DNA of 16,506 nucleotides from DATBFX01 sp036558305 (GCA_036558305.1 DATBFX010000465.1:1-16506), one strand, 5' to 3'. Shown: positions 1-7,764, counted from the stretch's first letter. A program made the numbers and translations. The notes: a model not told the origin generated them from the letters alone.

Positions 1-1206
1 TGCGCCGGTCAACCGCCCCGCTTCGCCCTCGATCCCCTTTCGACCGCGGATGTGCCGACCCCGCGTCTGAAAACCTGGTTCCGTCAGTTCGTCGAGGTCC
101 GCGACGCCGACGGCGCCGAACGCGCCCTCCTGACCGCCATCAACGCCGGCTCCTCCCCCGCCGAGATCGCCGACCTCCTCCTCGCCGCCGCCACCGACCA
201 CTACTACCTCGACGGCGGCCACACCCTCGACTTCGTCAACAAGGCCTGCGAACTGCTCGACCTGATCGGGTGGGACCGCGAAACCGCCGCCGCCGTCCTC
301 CCCAGCCTCGTCCCGGTCCTGGCCCAGAGCCGCCGCTCCGAAGAGTTGAACAACTGGCGCCACCCGGTCGACCTCGTCGCACTCCTCGAACCGGTCTTCG
401 CGACCCTCCCCGACCTCGTCCGCGGCGCCGGTACCGACCCCACCTGGACCGCCACCGACGCCTTCGTCGCCACCCTCCTCGGCGACGACCCCACCGCCAT
501 CGTCGAGGCGCTGACAACCGCCCTCACCGCCGGTGCATCCCTCACCGCCCTCAGCCAGACCGTGAGCTACGCCGCCGCCCTCCGCGTCGCCCGTTTCCAC
601 ACCGCCAACGAGTTCTCCGACTGGATCGCCGTCCTCCACACCTTCACCCACGCCAACGCCGTCCACCAATCGATGCGCCGCGCCCCATCCGCAGAGCTCG
701 TCCGCGGTCTTTTCCACGGTGCGATGCGTCTCTACCTCGACCGCTTCCTCAACATCCCCGCCGCCCGTCTCCCCGAGGACCGCCCGTCCGACTTGGCGGC
801 GCTCCCGACGGAGGCTGATGCCCTCCTCACGCACCTCCGCGACCTCCTCGATCGCGAGCAGCAGGTCCAAGCCGCCGCCGACGCCACCCACCGCTACCTC
901 GCGCTCGGCCTCGACCCGGCCCCCCTCGTCGCCACCCTCGGCCACCTCCTCCTCCGCGAAGACGGCGAATTCCACTCCTACCAGATGCTCGAAGCCGGCG
1001 CCGCCCTCTTCGCCGAACTCGCCCCCCGCAACCCCGCCGCCGCCAACCGCGCCCTCGTCGCCGTCGCCCGCTACCTCGCCGCCCATGCCCCGACCAGCCG
1101 CGCCATGCTCCAAACCGCCAAAATCGCCCGCCGCCTCCACCGCGGCGAAGACCTCTCCGCCGACCCGGATGAAATCGGCGAGACCGTCCTGGCGGCGGAT
1201 GGTTGA
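1..1206 (+). CDS. Partial CDS: C-terminal part of an uncharacterised all-helical protein (possibly of a Rieske-domain-associated family)
   Basis: The frame is open without a stop from base 1 to the TGA at 1204-1206. The first possible in-frame start is a GTG at 52, but it has no Shine-Dalgarno site, and the residues encoded before it (AGQPPRFALDPL) read like normal protein, so the gene very probably begins upstream of the window. At least 401 residues are visible. The chain looks entirely helical and rich in Ala, Leu and His. Noticeable blocks are DHYYLDGGHTLDF, SRRSEELNNWRHP, RFHTANEFSDW, HTFTHANAVHQ and LFHGAMRLYLDRFLN; the repeated His residues could bind metal. I faintly recall this type of helical region attached to Rieske 2Fe-2S domains, but no Rieske motif (CxH...CxxH) lies in the visible part. 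The product is therefore uncharacterised. A palindromic repeat follows the stop. Confidence 0.7.
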   Translation, partial: CAGQPPRFALDPLSTADVPTPRLKTWFRQFVEVRDADGAERALLTAINAGSSPAEIADLLLAAATDHYYLDGGHTLDFVNKACELLDLIGWDRETAAAVLPSLVPVLAQSRRSEELNNWRHPVDLVALLEPVFATLPDLVRGAGTDPTWTATDAFVATLLGDDPTAIVEALTTALTAGASLTALSQTVSYAAALRVARFHTANEFSDWIAVLHTFTHANAVHQSMRRAPSAELVRGLFHGAMRLYLDRFLNIPAARLPEDRPSDLAALPTEADALLTHLRDLLDREQQVQAAADATHRYLALGLDPAPLVATLGHLLLREDGEFHSYQMLEAGAALFAELAPRNPAAANRALVAVARYLAAHAPTSRAMLQTAKIARRLHRGEDLSADPDEIGETVLAADG

Positions 1207-1229
1207 CATCCACGTCCTGTCCGCCACGA

Positions 1230-1312
1230 TGTAGGGGCGCACTGCGTGCGCCCTCGCCTGAAGGGCACAAGCGCCGCCCGGCCGGGCAGGGCGCACGCAG
1301 TGCGCCCATACA
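1230..1312. repeat. REP-like doublet: 25-bp inverted repeat whose arms are themselves palindromic
   Basis: Arm 1230-1254 is the reverse complement of arm 1288-1312 with one mismatch (20 perfect bases, 1235-1254 against 1288-1307), around a 33-bp spacer. Each arm is also a hairpin by itself: GGGCGCAC and GTGCGCCC flank a 3-nt loop (TGC or GCA). This is the architecture of paired REP/BIME elements. It fills the gap between the first gene and the VOC gene and could act as an mRNA stabiliser or weak terminator. Confidence 0.75.
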
Positions 1313-1360
1313 GACCACCCCGCCTCCACCGACGCGCGAATGATGCGAAAGGACCACCAC

Positions 1361-1852
1361 ATGACCGCCACAACACTCCAACACCCCGAACCGACCACCG
1401 CCCCGGCCGCCCCGTCCACGATCGGCCTCTTCGAATTCACCCTCGAAGTCGCCGACCTCGCCGCCGCCGAACGCTTCTACGTCGACCACCTCGGTCTCCG
1501 CGTCGCCGAGCGCTGGGGCGACGACCGCCCCGCCCTCTGGGTCGCCCTCGGCAACCAGGCCTTCCTCGGTCTCTGGACCCGCCAGGCCGGCGGCGAGAAG
1601 GCGATCCACCACGGCCGCGGTGGCGCCCACGTCCACTTCGCCGTCCGCGTCCCCGTCGGTACCCTCGACGCCATGCAAGCTCGCCTCGAAACCCTCGGCT
1701 ACGACGTCGAGGACGGTTGGGACTTCGGCCGCGGCAACCGTGCCATCTACCTCGACGACCCCGACGGCAACGTCGTCGAACTCACCGAGCGCCGCACCCT
1801 CTGGGACGGCAGCCCGGCAACGGAAACCGAGGTGTTAGGCGTTAGGCGTTAG
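1361..1852 (+). CDS. VOC family protein (glyoxalase / bleomycin-resistance / dioxygenase fold)
   Basis: The 163-residue product carries one vicinal-oxygen-chelate domain (about residues 21-145). The N-terminal half has the usual strand plus FYVDHLGL helix signature. The C-terminal half has HVHFAV and then a strand-turn-strand ending YLDDPDGNVVEL. Candidate metal ligands are Glu25 (where many members have His), His90 or His92, and Glu140. Such proteins are usually dimeric metalloenzymes or antibiotic-binding proteins; the substrate cannot be told from sequence. The ATG at 1361 is preferred over an in-frame ATG at 1340 because AAAGGA lies 7 nt before 1361 and nothing comparable precedes 1340. 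The last residues and the TAG stop are encoded by a 7-bp repeat element, so the C-terminal tail is probably not ancestral. The PPOX gene follows on the same strand. Confidence 0.88.
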   Translation: MTATTLQHPEPTTAPAAPSTIGLFEFTLEVADLAAAERFYVDHLGLRVAERWGDDRPALWVALGNQAFLGLWTRQAGGEKAIHHGRGGAHVHFAVRVPVGTLDAMQARLETLGYDVEDGWDFGRGNRAIYLDDPDGNVVELTERRTLWDGSPATETEVLGVRR

Positions 1853-1897
1853 GGGCACGGCGCCGTTCGTTCTCCTATCGCCTAACGCCTAACGCCT
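1834..1897. repeat. Inverted repeat made of GTTAGGC heptamers
   Basis: Heptamer GTTAGGC occurs in tandem at 1834-1854 (the third copy ends in G instead of C). The reverse-complement GCCTAAC copies lie at 1880-1897. The arms 1837-1853 and 1881-1897 pair perfectly over 17 bp around a 27-nt loop. The left arm overlaps the end of the VOC gene and contains its stop codon. The right arm ends at the Shine-Dalgarno site of the next gene. The hairpin lacks a T tract, so it is called a repeat, though it may attenuate transcription. Confidence 0.75.
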
Positions 1898-1913
1898 GGA
1901 AAGGAGCACACCC

Positions 1914-2321
1914 ATGAGCGTCTTCACCCCCGCCGAGATCGCCTACTTGCAAAGCCAACCGCTCGGCCGGCTCGCCACCGTCGGCCCGGACGAGCAGCCG
2001 CACGTCGTGCCGATGGGTTTCCGCGTCAACACCGACCTCGGCACGATCGACATCGGCGGGCTCCGCGTTTCCCAAACCAAGAAGTGGCGCGACCTCGCCC
2101 GCAACCCCCGCATCGCCTTCGTCGTCGACGACATCGCCTCCCGCGATCCCTGGCGCGTCCGCATGCTCGAGATCCGTGGCCAAGCCGAACTCCTGGACGC
2201 CGGCGGTAAGGAGATCATGCCCCGGTTCGAGGACGCGCTCATCCGCATCCATCCCCGCCGCATCGTCGCCTTCGGCATCGAGGGCGAAGACGCCCCGTTC
2301 AACGCGCGCTCCGTGTCCTAA
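1914..2321 (+). CDS. PPOX-class flavin/F420-dependent oxidoreductase (pyridoxamine 5'-phosphate oxidase-like fold)
   Basis: This 135-residue protein has the split-barrel flavin-binding fold. The start reads FTPAEIAYL followed by PLGRLATVGPDEQPHVVPM, the typical first strands of the PPOX family. The TKKWRDLARNPRIAFVVDD block and the late strand RRIVAFGIEG are typical of the PPOX-class F420-dependent subfamily. Members reduce or oxidise small molecules using F420 or FMN; neither cofactor nor substrate can be settled here. The start is supported by GGAAAGGAG (1898-1906), 7 nt before ATG. The length is normal for the subfamily. The gene lies between the VOC gene and an MFS exporter, a grouping that could handle a xenobiotic or antibiotic, but the repeat elements between the genes argue for only a loose operon. 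Confidence 0.88.
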   Translation: MSVFTPAEIAYLQSQPLGRLATVGPDEQPHVVPMGFRVNTDLGTIDIGGLRVSQTKKWRDLARNPRIAFVVDDIASRDPWRVRMLEIRGQAELLDAGGKEIMPRFEDALIRIHPRRIVAFGIEGEDAPFNARSVS

Positions 2322-2344
2322 CCGGCCGCGCAGGAGAACCTTTC

Positions 2345-2377
2345 ATGTCGTGGCCACCACCGATAAGAACCTGCTGA
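2345..2377 (+). CDS. Candidate 10-codon leader peptide upstream of the MFS gene
   Basis: An ATG at 2345 follows AGGAG (2332-2336) at 8 nt and opens a 10-codon frame (MSWPPPIRTC) that stops with TGA at 2375-2377. The stop is only 4 nt before the ATG of the MFS gene, which has no Shine-Dalgarno of its own. This layout suggests translation reinitiation or a ribosome-stalling leader; three consecutive prolines add to that idea. It is an inference, with no homology support. Confidence 0.35.
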   Translation: MSWPPPIRTC

Positions 2378-2381
2378 TCCC

Positions 2382-3860
2382 ATGACCGAAGCGACGCTTT
2401 CACCATCGAACGGCAATGCCACCCACTCCCTCTCTGCCCTCCCACCGGGCGGTCCGTGGAGCCGTCCCTACCGGCAGACGACCGCGGGGCTGTTGCTGAC
2501 GATCGTGTGTATCGCCTTCGAAGCCCTCGCCGTCGCCACCGTCATGCCGGCGACCGTCGACGACCTCGGCGGCCTCTCCTACTACGGCTGGGCCTTCAGC
2601 GCCTTCATGCTGACCAACCTCGTCGGTCTCGTCGTCGCCGGGGACGAGGCCGACCGCCGCGGCCCCGCCGGTCCCTTCCTCGTCGGTGTCGCGTGCTTTA
2701 CGAGCGGTCTCCTCGTCGGTGGGTTGGTCCCGTCTATGCTCGTCCTCATCGCCGGTCGTGCCATCCAGGGTTTCGGCGGCGGTCTCGTCAGTTCGGTCGC
2801 CTACGTCACCCTCGGTCGCGGCTATCCCGAAGCGATCCGCCCGCGTATGCTCGCGCTGCTGTCGACCGCCTGGGTCGTACCGGGGTTGATCGGTCCCGCC
2901 ATCGCCGGTCTGGTCGCGACCCACATCGGCTGGCGCTGGGTCTTCCTCGGTCTCGCCCCGATGCCGGTCATCGCGCTCATCCTGGCGCTGCCGGCCGTCC
3001 GGCGCATTCCGGGAGGTGCCGCGACCGAACGCAACTGGCGACGGCTGCGCGGCGCCGTCCAGGTGGCCGCCGGCATGGCCCTCTTCCTCACCGGCCTCGG
3101 CCTGTCCCGTCTCTCCCTCGCGATTCCGTTGGTCCTCGGCGGTCTCGCCATCGCCTGGATCGCCCTCCCCGCCGTCTTACCCGCGGGGACCCTCCGCGCC
3201 AAACCCGTACTGCCGGCCGCGATCGCGACGATGGGGCTGCTCAATCTGGCTTTTTTCGGCGTCGACGCCTTCGTCCCGCTCGGGCTGACGGACGTCCGCC
3301 ATACGAGCACCACCTTCGCCGGTCTCACCCTCACTACGGGCACCATCACCTGGACCATCGCCGCCTGGCTCCAGGCGCACTACGCGCGGCAGGTCAGTCC
3401 GCGCACCCTGATCCGCCTCGGGCTGGCGATCATCGCCGTCGGCATCGCCGGCATCATCGGCATCCTGATGACCGACGTCTCGGTCCTCCTCGGCCCCCTC
3501 GTCTGGTGCATCGGCGGTTTCGGCATCGGTCTCGCCTACTCCTCCCTCAGTCTGACCGTGCTCGACGCCGCCCCGCCCGGTCAGGAGGGCACCGCCACCT
3601 CCGCCATGCAACTCGCCAGCGCCCTCGGTTCCGCCGTCGCCGCCGGCATCGGCGGCGTCCTCATCGACCTCTTCTCCACCGGCGACACCGCCGCCCGCGC
3701 CGGTCTCGTCTGGCAATACCTCCTCATGATCGCCGTCCTCGCCCTCGCCATCCTCACCGCCGGCCGCCTCCCCCGCCGCCTGTCCCGCCCAAGCAGCGAC
3801 CAGGACGCGGAGGCCATCCCCGATCCTCACCCCGCCGATGCGCTCCTTACCGGTGCCTGA
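2382..3860 (+). CDS. Major facilitator superfamily transporter (multidrug-exporter type)
   Basis: The 492-residue product is an integral membrane protein. Residues 1-30 form a polar cytoplasmic tail, followed by many hydrophobic helices starting at about 33. The loop after the second helix carries GDEADRRG (87-94), the MFS motif A region. The fourth and fifth helices carry RAIQGFGGG and a PGLIGPAIAGLV stretch typical of the proton-driven antiporter (drug exporter) motif C. The C-terminal tail is polar and about 35 residues long. Exporters of this shape resemble DHA2-type drug:H+ antiporters, but the helix count was not computed and the substrate is unknown. The ATG at 2382 lacks its own ribosome binding site and sits 4 nt after a short leader frame, so translation may be coupled. 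A hairpin follows the stop. Confidence 0.9.
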   Translation: MTEATLSPSNGNATHSLSALPPGGPWSRPYRQTTAGLLLTIVCIAFEALAVATVMPATVDDLGGLSYYGWAFSAFMLTNLVGLVVAGDEADRRGPAGPFLVGVACFTSGLLVGGLVPSMLVLIAGRAIQGFGGGLVSSVAYVTLGRGYPEAIRPRMLALLSTAWVVPGLIGPAIAGLVATHIGWRWVFLGLAPMPVIALILALPAVRRIPGGAATERNWRRLRGAVQVAAGMALFLTGLGLSRLSLAIPLVLGGLAIAWIALPAVLPAGTLRAKPVLPAAIATMGLLNLAFFGVDAFVPLGLTDVRHTSTTFAGLTLTTGTITWTIAAWLQAHYARQVSPRTLIRLGLAIIAVGIAGIIGILMTDVSVLLGPLVWCIGGFGIGLAYSSLSLTVLDAAPPGQEGTATSAMQLASALGSAVAAGIGGVLIDLFSTGDTAARAGLVWQYLLMIAVLALAILTAGRLPRRLSRPSSDQDAEAIPDPHPADALLTGA

Positions 3861-3904
3861 TCAGCCTTCGCCACGCTGAGGGACGCCATCCCCAGTAAGC
3901 GTCT

Positions 3905-3930
3905 CCCTTCTCCCTCGGAAGGGAGAAGGG
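3905..3930. terminator. GC/CT-rich hairpin after the MFS gene (repeat-type; possible terminator)
   Basis: A perfect 11-bp stem (3905-3915 with 3920-3930) encloses a CGGA tetraloop, 44 nt after the MFS stop. No T run follows, and the downstream bases (CCGGGGATGAGGG) look like the tail of a dispersed intergenic repeat. It may serve as a terminator or an mRNA 3' stabiliser. Confidence 0.5.
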
Positions 3931-4035
3931 CCGGGGATGAGGGCTAATCCCCTCGATTTTCGGGATGTGCAACATTTCGCCTCGCGCACCGTTCTGATAG
4001 GGTGTAGGCACACTCGCAGACACCCTGGGACGCGC

Positions 4036-4632
4036 ATGTGGCGGCGTGGGCACAGCAACGGGCACGATGCGGACGATCCCGCGTCGGGGGAACCCCTCGA
4101 CGAGGAACTCGTCGCGCTGCGCTCGATCCTCGACCCCGCCGCCTTCGCCCCGCTCTACCGGCGCTACCTCCCGGAGATCCTCGCCCTCTGCACCCGCCGC
4201 CTCGGCAACCAGTCCGACGCCGAAGACGCGACCGGCGAGATCTTCCGCAAAGCCCTGGCGAAGCGCGACACCTTCCACGGCGGCTCCTTCCGCAAGTGGC
4301 TCTACACCATCGCCATCAACACGCTCCGCGACCACGCCGACCGTCCCGCGCCGCCGGTCGAACTCTTCGCAACCTTCTCCGATCCGGCGCCCGGCCCGGA
4401 AGAACTGGCCCTGCAAGCGGTCGGTGATGCCGAGGTCCGTGTCGCCCTCGCCCGGCTGCCCGAGGAGTGGCAACTCGTCGTCGAGTTGCGCAACCAGGGC
4501 TATCGCTGCGCCGAAGTGGCGGCGGCCGTCGGCCACGACGCCGATTGGGTCCGTCTGACCCACCACCGCGCGTTGGAGCGACTGGCCCGCGACCTCGGCG
4601 TCGTACGACAGAGGAGGGTGCGTCATGGCTGA
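4036..4632 (+). CDS. ECF-type RNA polymerase sigma factor (sigma-70 family)
   Basis: This 198-residue protein has sigma region 2 at about residues 35-103 (AFAPLYRRYLPEILAL, then DAEDATGEIFRKAL, then FRKWLYTIAINTLRDH) and region 4 at about 134-187 (ALARLPEEWQLVVELR, then helix-turn-helix YRCAEVAAAVGHDADWVR). There are no sigma regions 1 or 3, as in extracytoplasmic-function sigmas. An in-frame ATG at 3937 would add 33 residues unlike sigma factors and overlap the intergenic repeat, so the ATG at 4036 is preferred; its ribosome binding site is weak. The stop overlaps the next start by 8 nt, giving tight translational coupling to a membrane protein that may be its anti-sigma partner. Regulated promoters cannot be named. 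Confidence 0.9.
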   Translation: MWRRGHSNGHDADDPASGEPLDEELVALRSILDPAAFAPLYRRYLPEILALCTRRLGNQSDAEDATGEIFRKALAKRDTFHGGSFRKWLYTIAINTLRDHADRPAPPVELFATFSDPAPGPEELALQAVGDAEVRVALARLPEEWQLVVELRNQGYRCAEVAAAVGHDADWVRLTHHRALERLARDLGVVRQRRVRHG

Positions 4633-7153
4633 CGAGCGATCCCTCCGACAGGCACGGGTTTTCGAGCGGTTCTGGGATGCACTGGTGTCCGGCCGGACGG
4701 CGCGCCCCACGGACGAGCTCGATCCAGACGTGGTCGCGGTCGCCCGGCGCCTGCAGGCGCTCAACCGTCCCGCGCCCACCGACGCAGACTTCGAAGCACG
4801 ACTCTGGGAGGACCTCATGCATGCGCACAGCCTCGGGGCAAGCATCCCGCTCCGCCCCACGCTCCTACCCCACGGCAACGGCCGCGCCCTACCCCGCCAT
4901 CCGGCGATTCAACCGCGTCCGGCCAGACCCCAACGCCGCGTCGCCGTAGGGCTCTCCTGGTTCGCCACCGTCGCCCTCGTCGTCGTCGTCCTAGCGATGA
5001 TCTTCTTCGTCTTCCGCAACGGGCAACCCGCCGTCGTCCCGCCGGCACAAGAGACGCCAACGGCAGTTCCGACCCCGACGGCGCCCCAACCGAGTGGCTG
5101 GCTCCAGTTTCGCGGCAACGCCGCCCGTACCGGCAATATGCCCGGTCCCGGGCCGGTCGGGCAACCGGTCCTGTTGTGGAAGGCGCACCCGACCGGCGGC
5201 GCCGGCCACGACGAGATCTCAGATCCTCCCGCTATTGCCGACGGCGTCATGTACGTCGGCACCGGCCGCGGCCTGCTCGCCCTTGATGTCAAGGACGGCT
5301 CGGAACTCTGGCGTGCCGTGGGGTACGGCGGCGGACCCGCAGTCGACGGCGACGGTCTGATTGCTCGGACCGAGACGGGGCAAGCCGACGGCGTCGATCT
5401 CGTGCGCCTGCGACGGTCGGATGGCAGCGTCGTCTGGACGGCGGAGGTCGGGCAGCAGCGCGTCACCTGGTTCCCGGCCATCGAGGACGGTGTCATCTAC
5501 ATCCCGAGCGGTCCCAGCGACCTGATCGCGCTCGACCCGGCGACCGGCGCGGTGAAGTGGCGAACCAAACTCGACGCCCCCGCCTCGCGCGGTGCGGCCA
5601 TCGCCAACGGGGCCGCCTACGTGGGGGACGAGGCCGGCAAGCTCTACGCGGTGGAAACGGGAAGCGGGGATGTCCTCTGGACGCACCAGACCGACGGCAC
5701 AACGCTCGGCGTCCCGAGTGTCGCCAATGGCATGGTCTACCTCAGTACCAAGGACGGCCCGACCAACACCTATTACGCCCTCGATGCCGCCACCGGAGAC
5801 CTGAAGTGGACGTTCGCGGCGCCGGGCGGCGGCGGTTTCTACTATGCCGCGGTCGACGCCTCCACGGTCTACGTGCCCTGTACGGACGGAAGCGTCTACG
5901 CACTCGACGCGGTGACGGGCGCACTCCGGTGGAAGTTCCAAACCAACGGCGAACTGATCGCGATGCCGGTCATCGTCGGCGACACGCTCTACCAGGCGGG
6001 GACCGATGGCTTCGCCTACGCGGTCGACGCCGCGACCGGACAGGAGCGGTGGCGCTTCGCGATCGACGGGCAGAGCATGTTCAGCCCCGTCGTGCTCGAC
6101 GGCGTCGTCTACGTCACGACCGGCCCCGGTTCGATCTACGCCATCGGTGGCTCGGAGTCGGCGCCCGTCGCCGTGGCCACGGCACAAGCGAGCCCGAGCG
6201 CCGCGGCGAATTCGCCGAACAGTTCCCCGTCCGCTTCGACGGCTGACCCGATCGCGTTCGTCTGGGCCACCGCCGGCGATACCCAACACAAGCTCAGCCG
6301 GCCCGGGACCGTGGCCATCGACCCGGCGGGGAGGCTCTGGGTCACGTCCATGCCGGGCGATTTCTTCATCTTCGACCTCGACGGCAACCTCCTGGAAACC
6401 TGGGGCACCCCAGGCCCCGGCGACGGCCAATTCGACTTTACCGATCCCCAGGACGGGGACGCTGGCGCCGTCCTCTTCGCCCCCGACGGATCGTTCTTCG
6501 TCGCCGACACCTTCAATGCCCGCATCCAAGAGTTCGACAAGGACCGCAACTTCGTCCGATCCTGGGGGACGCGCGGTACCGGCGACGGGCAATTCCTCGC
6601 GCCCGTCGGCATGGCGTTCGACGCGCAGGGCAACCTCCTCATCTCGGACGTCCTCCGAAATAACGTGCAGCGGTTCTCCCCCGACGGCGCCTTCCTTGGC
6701 GTGTTCGGCGGGCCAGGGAACGGGCCGGGCGAATTCAAGAGCCCTCTGATGATCACGATCGCCGCGGACGGCGCCGTCTGGATTGCCGACGGCGGCAACA
6801 ACCGGGTCCAGGTCTTCAATCCCGACGGCTCGTTCAAGTTCGCCATCGGTCAGGCGGGCCAGGACGGGTCCGTCAACCTGAACTTCCCCTCGCAAGTCGC
6901 GTTCGACCGCGACGGCAACGCCTTCGTCACCGACCAGAACAACAACCTGGTCCGGGTCTTCGACAGCCAGGGCCGATTTATCTACCAGTTCGGGGGCATC
7001 GGCAATGGCGATGGGCAATTCAACGCGGCGGGCAGCATCGCCATCTATCGCGGCACGACGGTCTTCGTCGTCGACTGGCACGGCAACCGGCTCGAAAAGT
7101 TCAAGGTCGTCGGGCCGTTCCCGCCACCGGCGGCGGAGACGCCGGCGGCGTAG
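4625..7153 (+). CDS. Membrane-anchored double beta-propeller protein (PQQ-like plus NHL repeats); possible anti-sigma sensor
   Basis: The 842-residue product has four parts: a cytoplasmic segment (1-105, with helical stretches RVFERFWDALVSG and DFEARLWEDLMHA); one transmembrane helix (about 106-130); a propeller of about eight PQQ-type blades (about 157-510, each like DGxVYVG...LYALDAATGxxxW); and, after an Ala/Ser/Pro linker (511-543), an NHL propeller of about six blades (544-830, with repeats such as ADGGNNRVQVFNPDGS). Both propellers should lie outside the membrane. GAGGAGGG (4611-4618) sits 6 nt before ATG. The overlap with the ECF sigma gene and the short cytoplasmic domain suggest a sensor/anti-sigma role, but no zinc-finger HxxxCxxC motif is present, so this is an inference. 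It could instead be a surface scaffold. PQQ binding or dehydrogenase activity is not implied by the repeats. Confidence 0.85.
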   Translation: MADERSLRQARVFERFWDALVSGRTARPTDELDPDVVAVARRLQALNRPAPTDADFEARLWEDLMHAHSLGASIPLRPTLLPHGNGRALPRHPAIQPRPARPQRRVAVGLSWFATVALVVVVLAMIFFVFRNGQPAVVPPAQETPTAVPTPTAPQPSGWLQFRGNAARTGNMPGPGPVGQPVLLWKAHPTGGAGHDEISDPPAIADGVMYVGTGRGLLALDVKDGSELWRAVGYGGGPAVDGDGLIARTETGQADGVDLVRLRRSDGSVVWTAEVGQQRVTWFPAIEDGVIYIPSGPSDLIALDPATGAVKWRTKLDAPASRGAAIANGAAYVGDEAGKLYAVETGSGDVLWTHQTDGTTLGVPSVANGMVYLSTKDGPTNTYYALDAATGDLKWTFAAPGGGGFYYAAVDASTVYVPCTDGSVYALDAVTGALRWKFQTNGELIAMPVIVGDTLYQAGTDGFAYAVDAATGQERWRFAIDGQSMFSPVVLDGVVYVTTGPGSIYAIGGSESAPVAVATAQASPSAAANSPNSSPSASTADPIAFVWATAGDTQHKLSRPGTVAIDPAGRLWVTSMPGDFFIFDLDGNLLETWGTPGPGDGQFDFTDPQDGDAGAVLFAPDGSFFVADTFNARIQEFDKDRNFVRSWGTRGTGDGQFLAPVGMAFDAQGNLLISDVLRNNVQRFSPDGAFLGVFGGPGNGPGEFKSPLMITIAADGAVWIADGGNNRVQVFNPDGSFKFAIGQAGQDGSVNLNFPSQVAFDRDGNAFVTDQNNNLVRVFDSQGRFIYQFGGIGNGDGQFNAAGSIAIYRGTTVFVVDWHGNRLEKFKVVGPFPPPAAETPAA

Positions 7154-7171
7154 CCGTCATCGAGAGTGGGT

Positions 7172-7194
7172 GCCTCCGCACCCTCCGCGGAGGC
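7172..7194. terminator. Hairpin between convergent genes (possible bidirectional terminator)
   Basis: GCCTCCGC (7172-7179) pairs perfectly with GCGGAGGC (7187-7194) around a 7-nt loop, 18 nt after the stop of the propeller gene and on the 3' side of the oppositely oriented PIN gene. No T tract is present. Confidence 0.45.
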
Positions 7195-7220
7195 GCGCCA
7201 CTTCCCTGCCGTCAACCGGG

Positions 7221-7764
7221 CTACGGAAGGAGGCGCAAGCTGAGTGCGTCGGTGAGTTCCTCGATCAACCGGAGCGCACGCGCGTAGGCATCCGGGTTTT
7301 GCTGATAGAAGAGCGTGAGGAAGGTGTCGGGGTGCCAGCACTGGACACCGGCTGACGGCGCCGTGGGGCAGGTGCCTGCGGTCGAGTGTCAGGAGATAGG
7401 CAGCGCCGCCGGCTTGCGCCGCAAGGAGGTGCAGACGGTCGTCCGGATCGGGCACCTCGGTGAGCAGCGCGGCGTCGGCGGCAGCCACGTCGGGGGCGAG
7501 CCGGAGGGTCCGGCGAAGCGCCGCGACCTGGGCATTGACGTCGGCACGCAGCGCGTGAAGTGCGTCCTCGATGGCCACTTGCCGCTCCTCCGGATCGCGC
7601 TCCCGGAGACGGCGTTCCACGGCGGCCACAACCCGACGCCGGGCGACTCGGATGATCTCCTCTTCGGTGGCCCTCGACCAATAGACGACGAGATCACCGG
7701 CCCTGGCGCTTGCGGCCAGCGGTTTCCGGTGTGAGACCTGGAAGATCGCATTCGTGTCGACCAT
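7221..7764 (-). pseudogene. PIN-domain toxin (predicted RNase), frameshifted near the 3' end
   Basis: From ATG at 7764 the frame encodes a PIN domain: MVDTNAIF (Asp3), WSRATEEEII (Glu34), DPDDRLHLLAA (Asp107/109) and LLTLDRRHLP (Asp128), the usual acidic residues of PIN ribonucleases. In that frame the protein then turns into Arg/Pro-rich nonsense as far as 7045. The proper C-terminus, CWHPDTFLTLFYQQNPDA then ARALRLIEELTDAL, is in a different frame and stops with TAG at 7223-7221. Removing one base between about 7345 and 7370, for example one C of the C4 run at complement 7365-7368, joins the two and gives a protein of about 180 residues, the normal size for PIN toxins with an HPDxFL tail. 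The gene is therefore either inactive or the sequence has an indel error. The ATG lacks a clear ribosome binding site and lies inside the antitoxin frame. Confidence 0.7.

Noticed and set aside
3937..4035. Sigma factor start at ATG 3937
   Set aside because: The extra 33 residues are unlike sigma factors and derive from intergenic repeat-flanking DNA.
4625..4940. Classical zinc-binding anti-sigma domain in the propeller protein
   Set aside because: No HxxxCxxC or other Cys/His cluster is present in the cytoplasmic segment.
5219..7081. 620-codon open frame on the minus strand inside the propeller gene
   Set aside because: It lies antisense to a gene with clear repeat structure; its Asp/Val/Gly-rich translation is a shadow of plus-strand codon bias in high-GC DNA.
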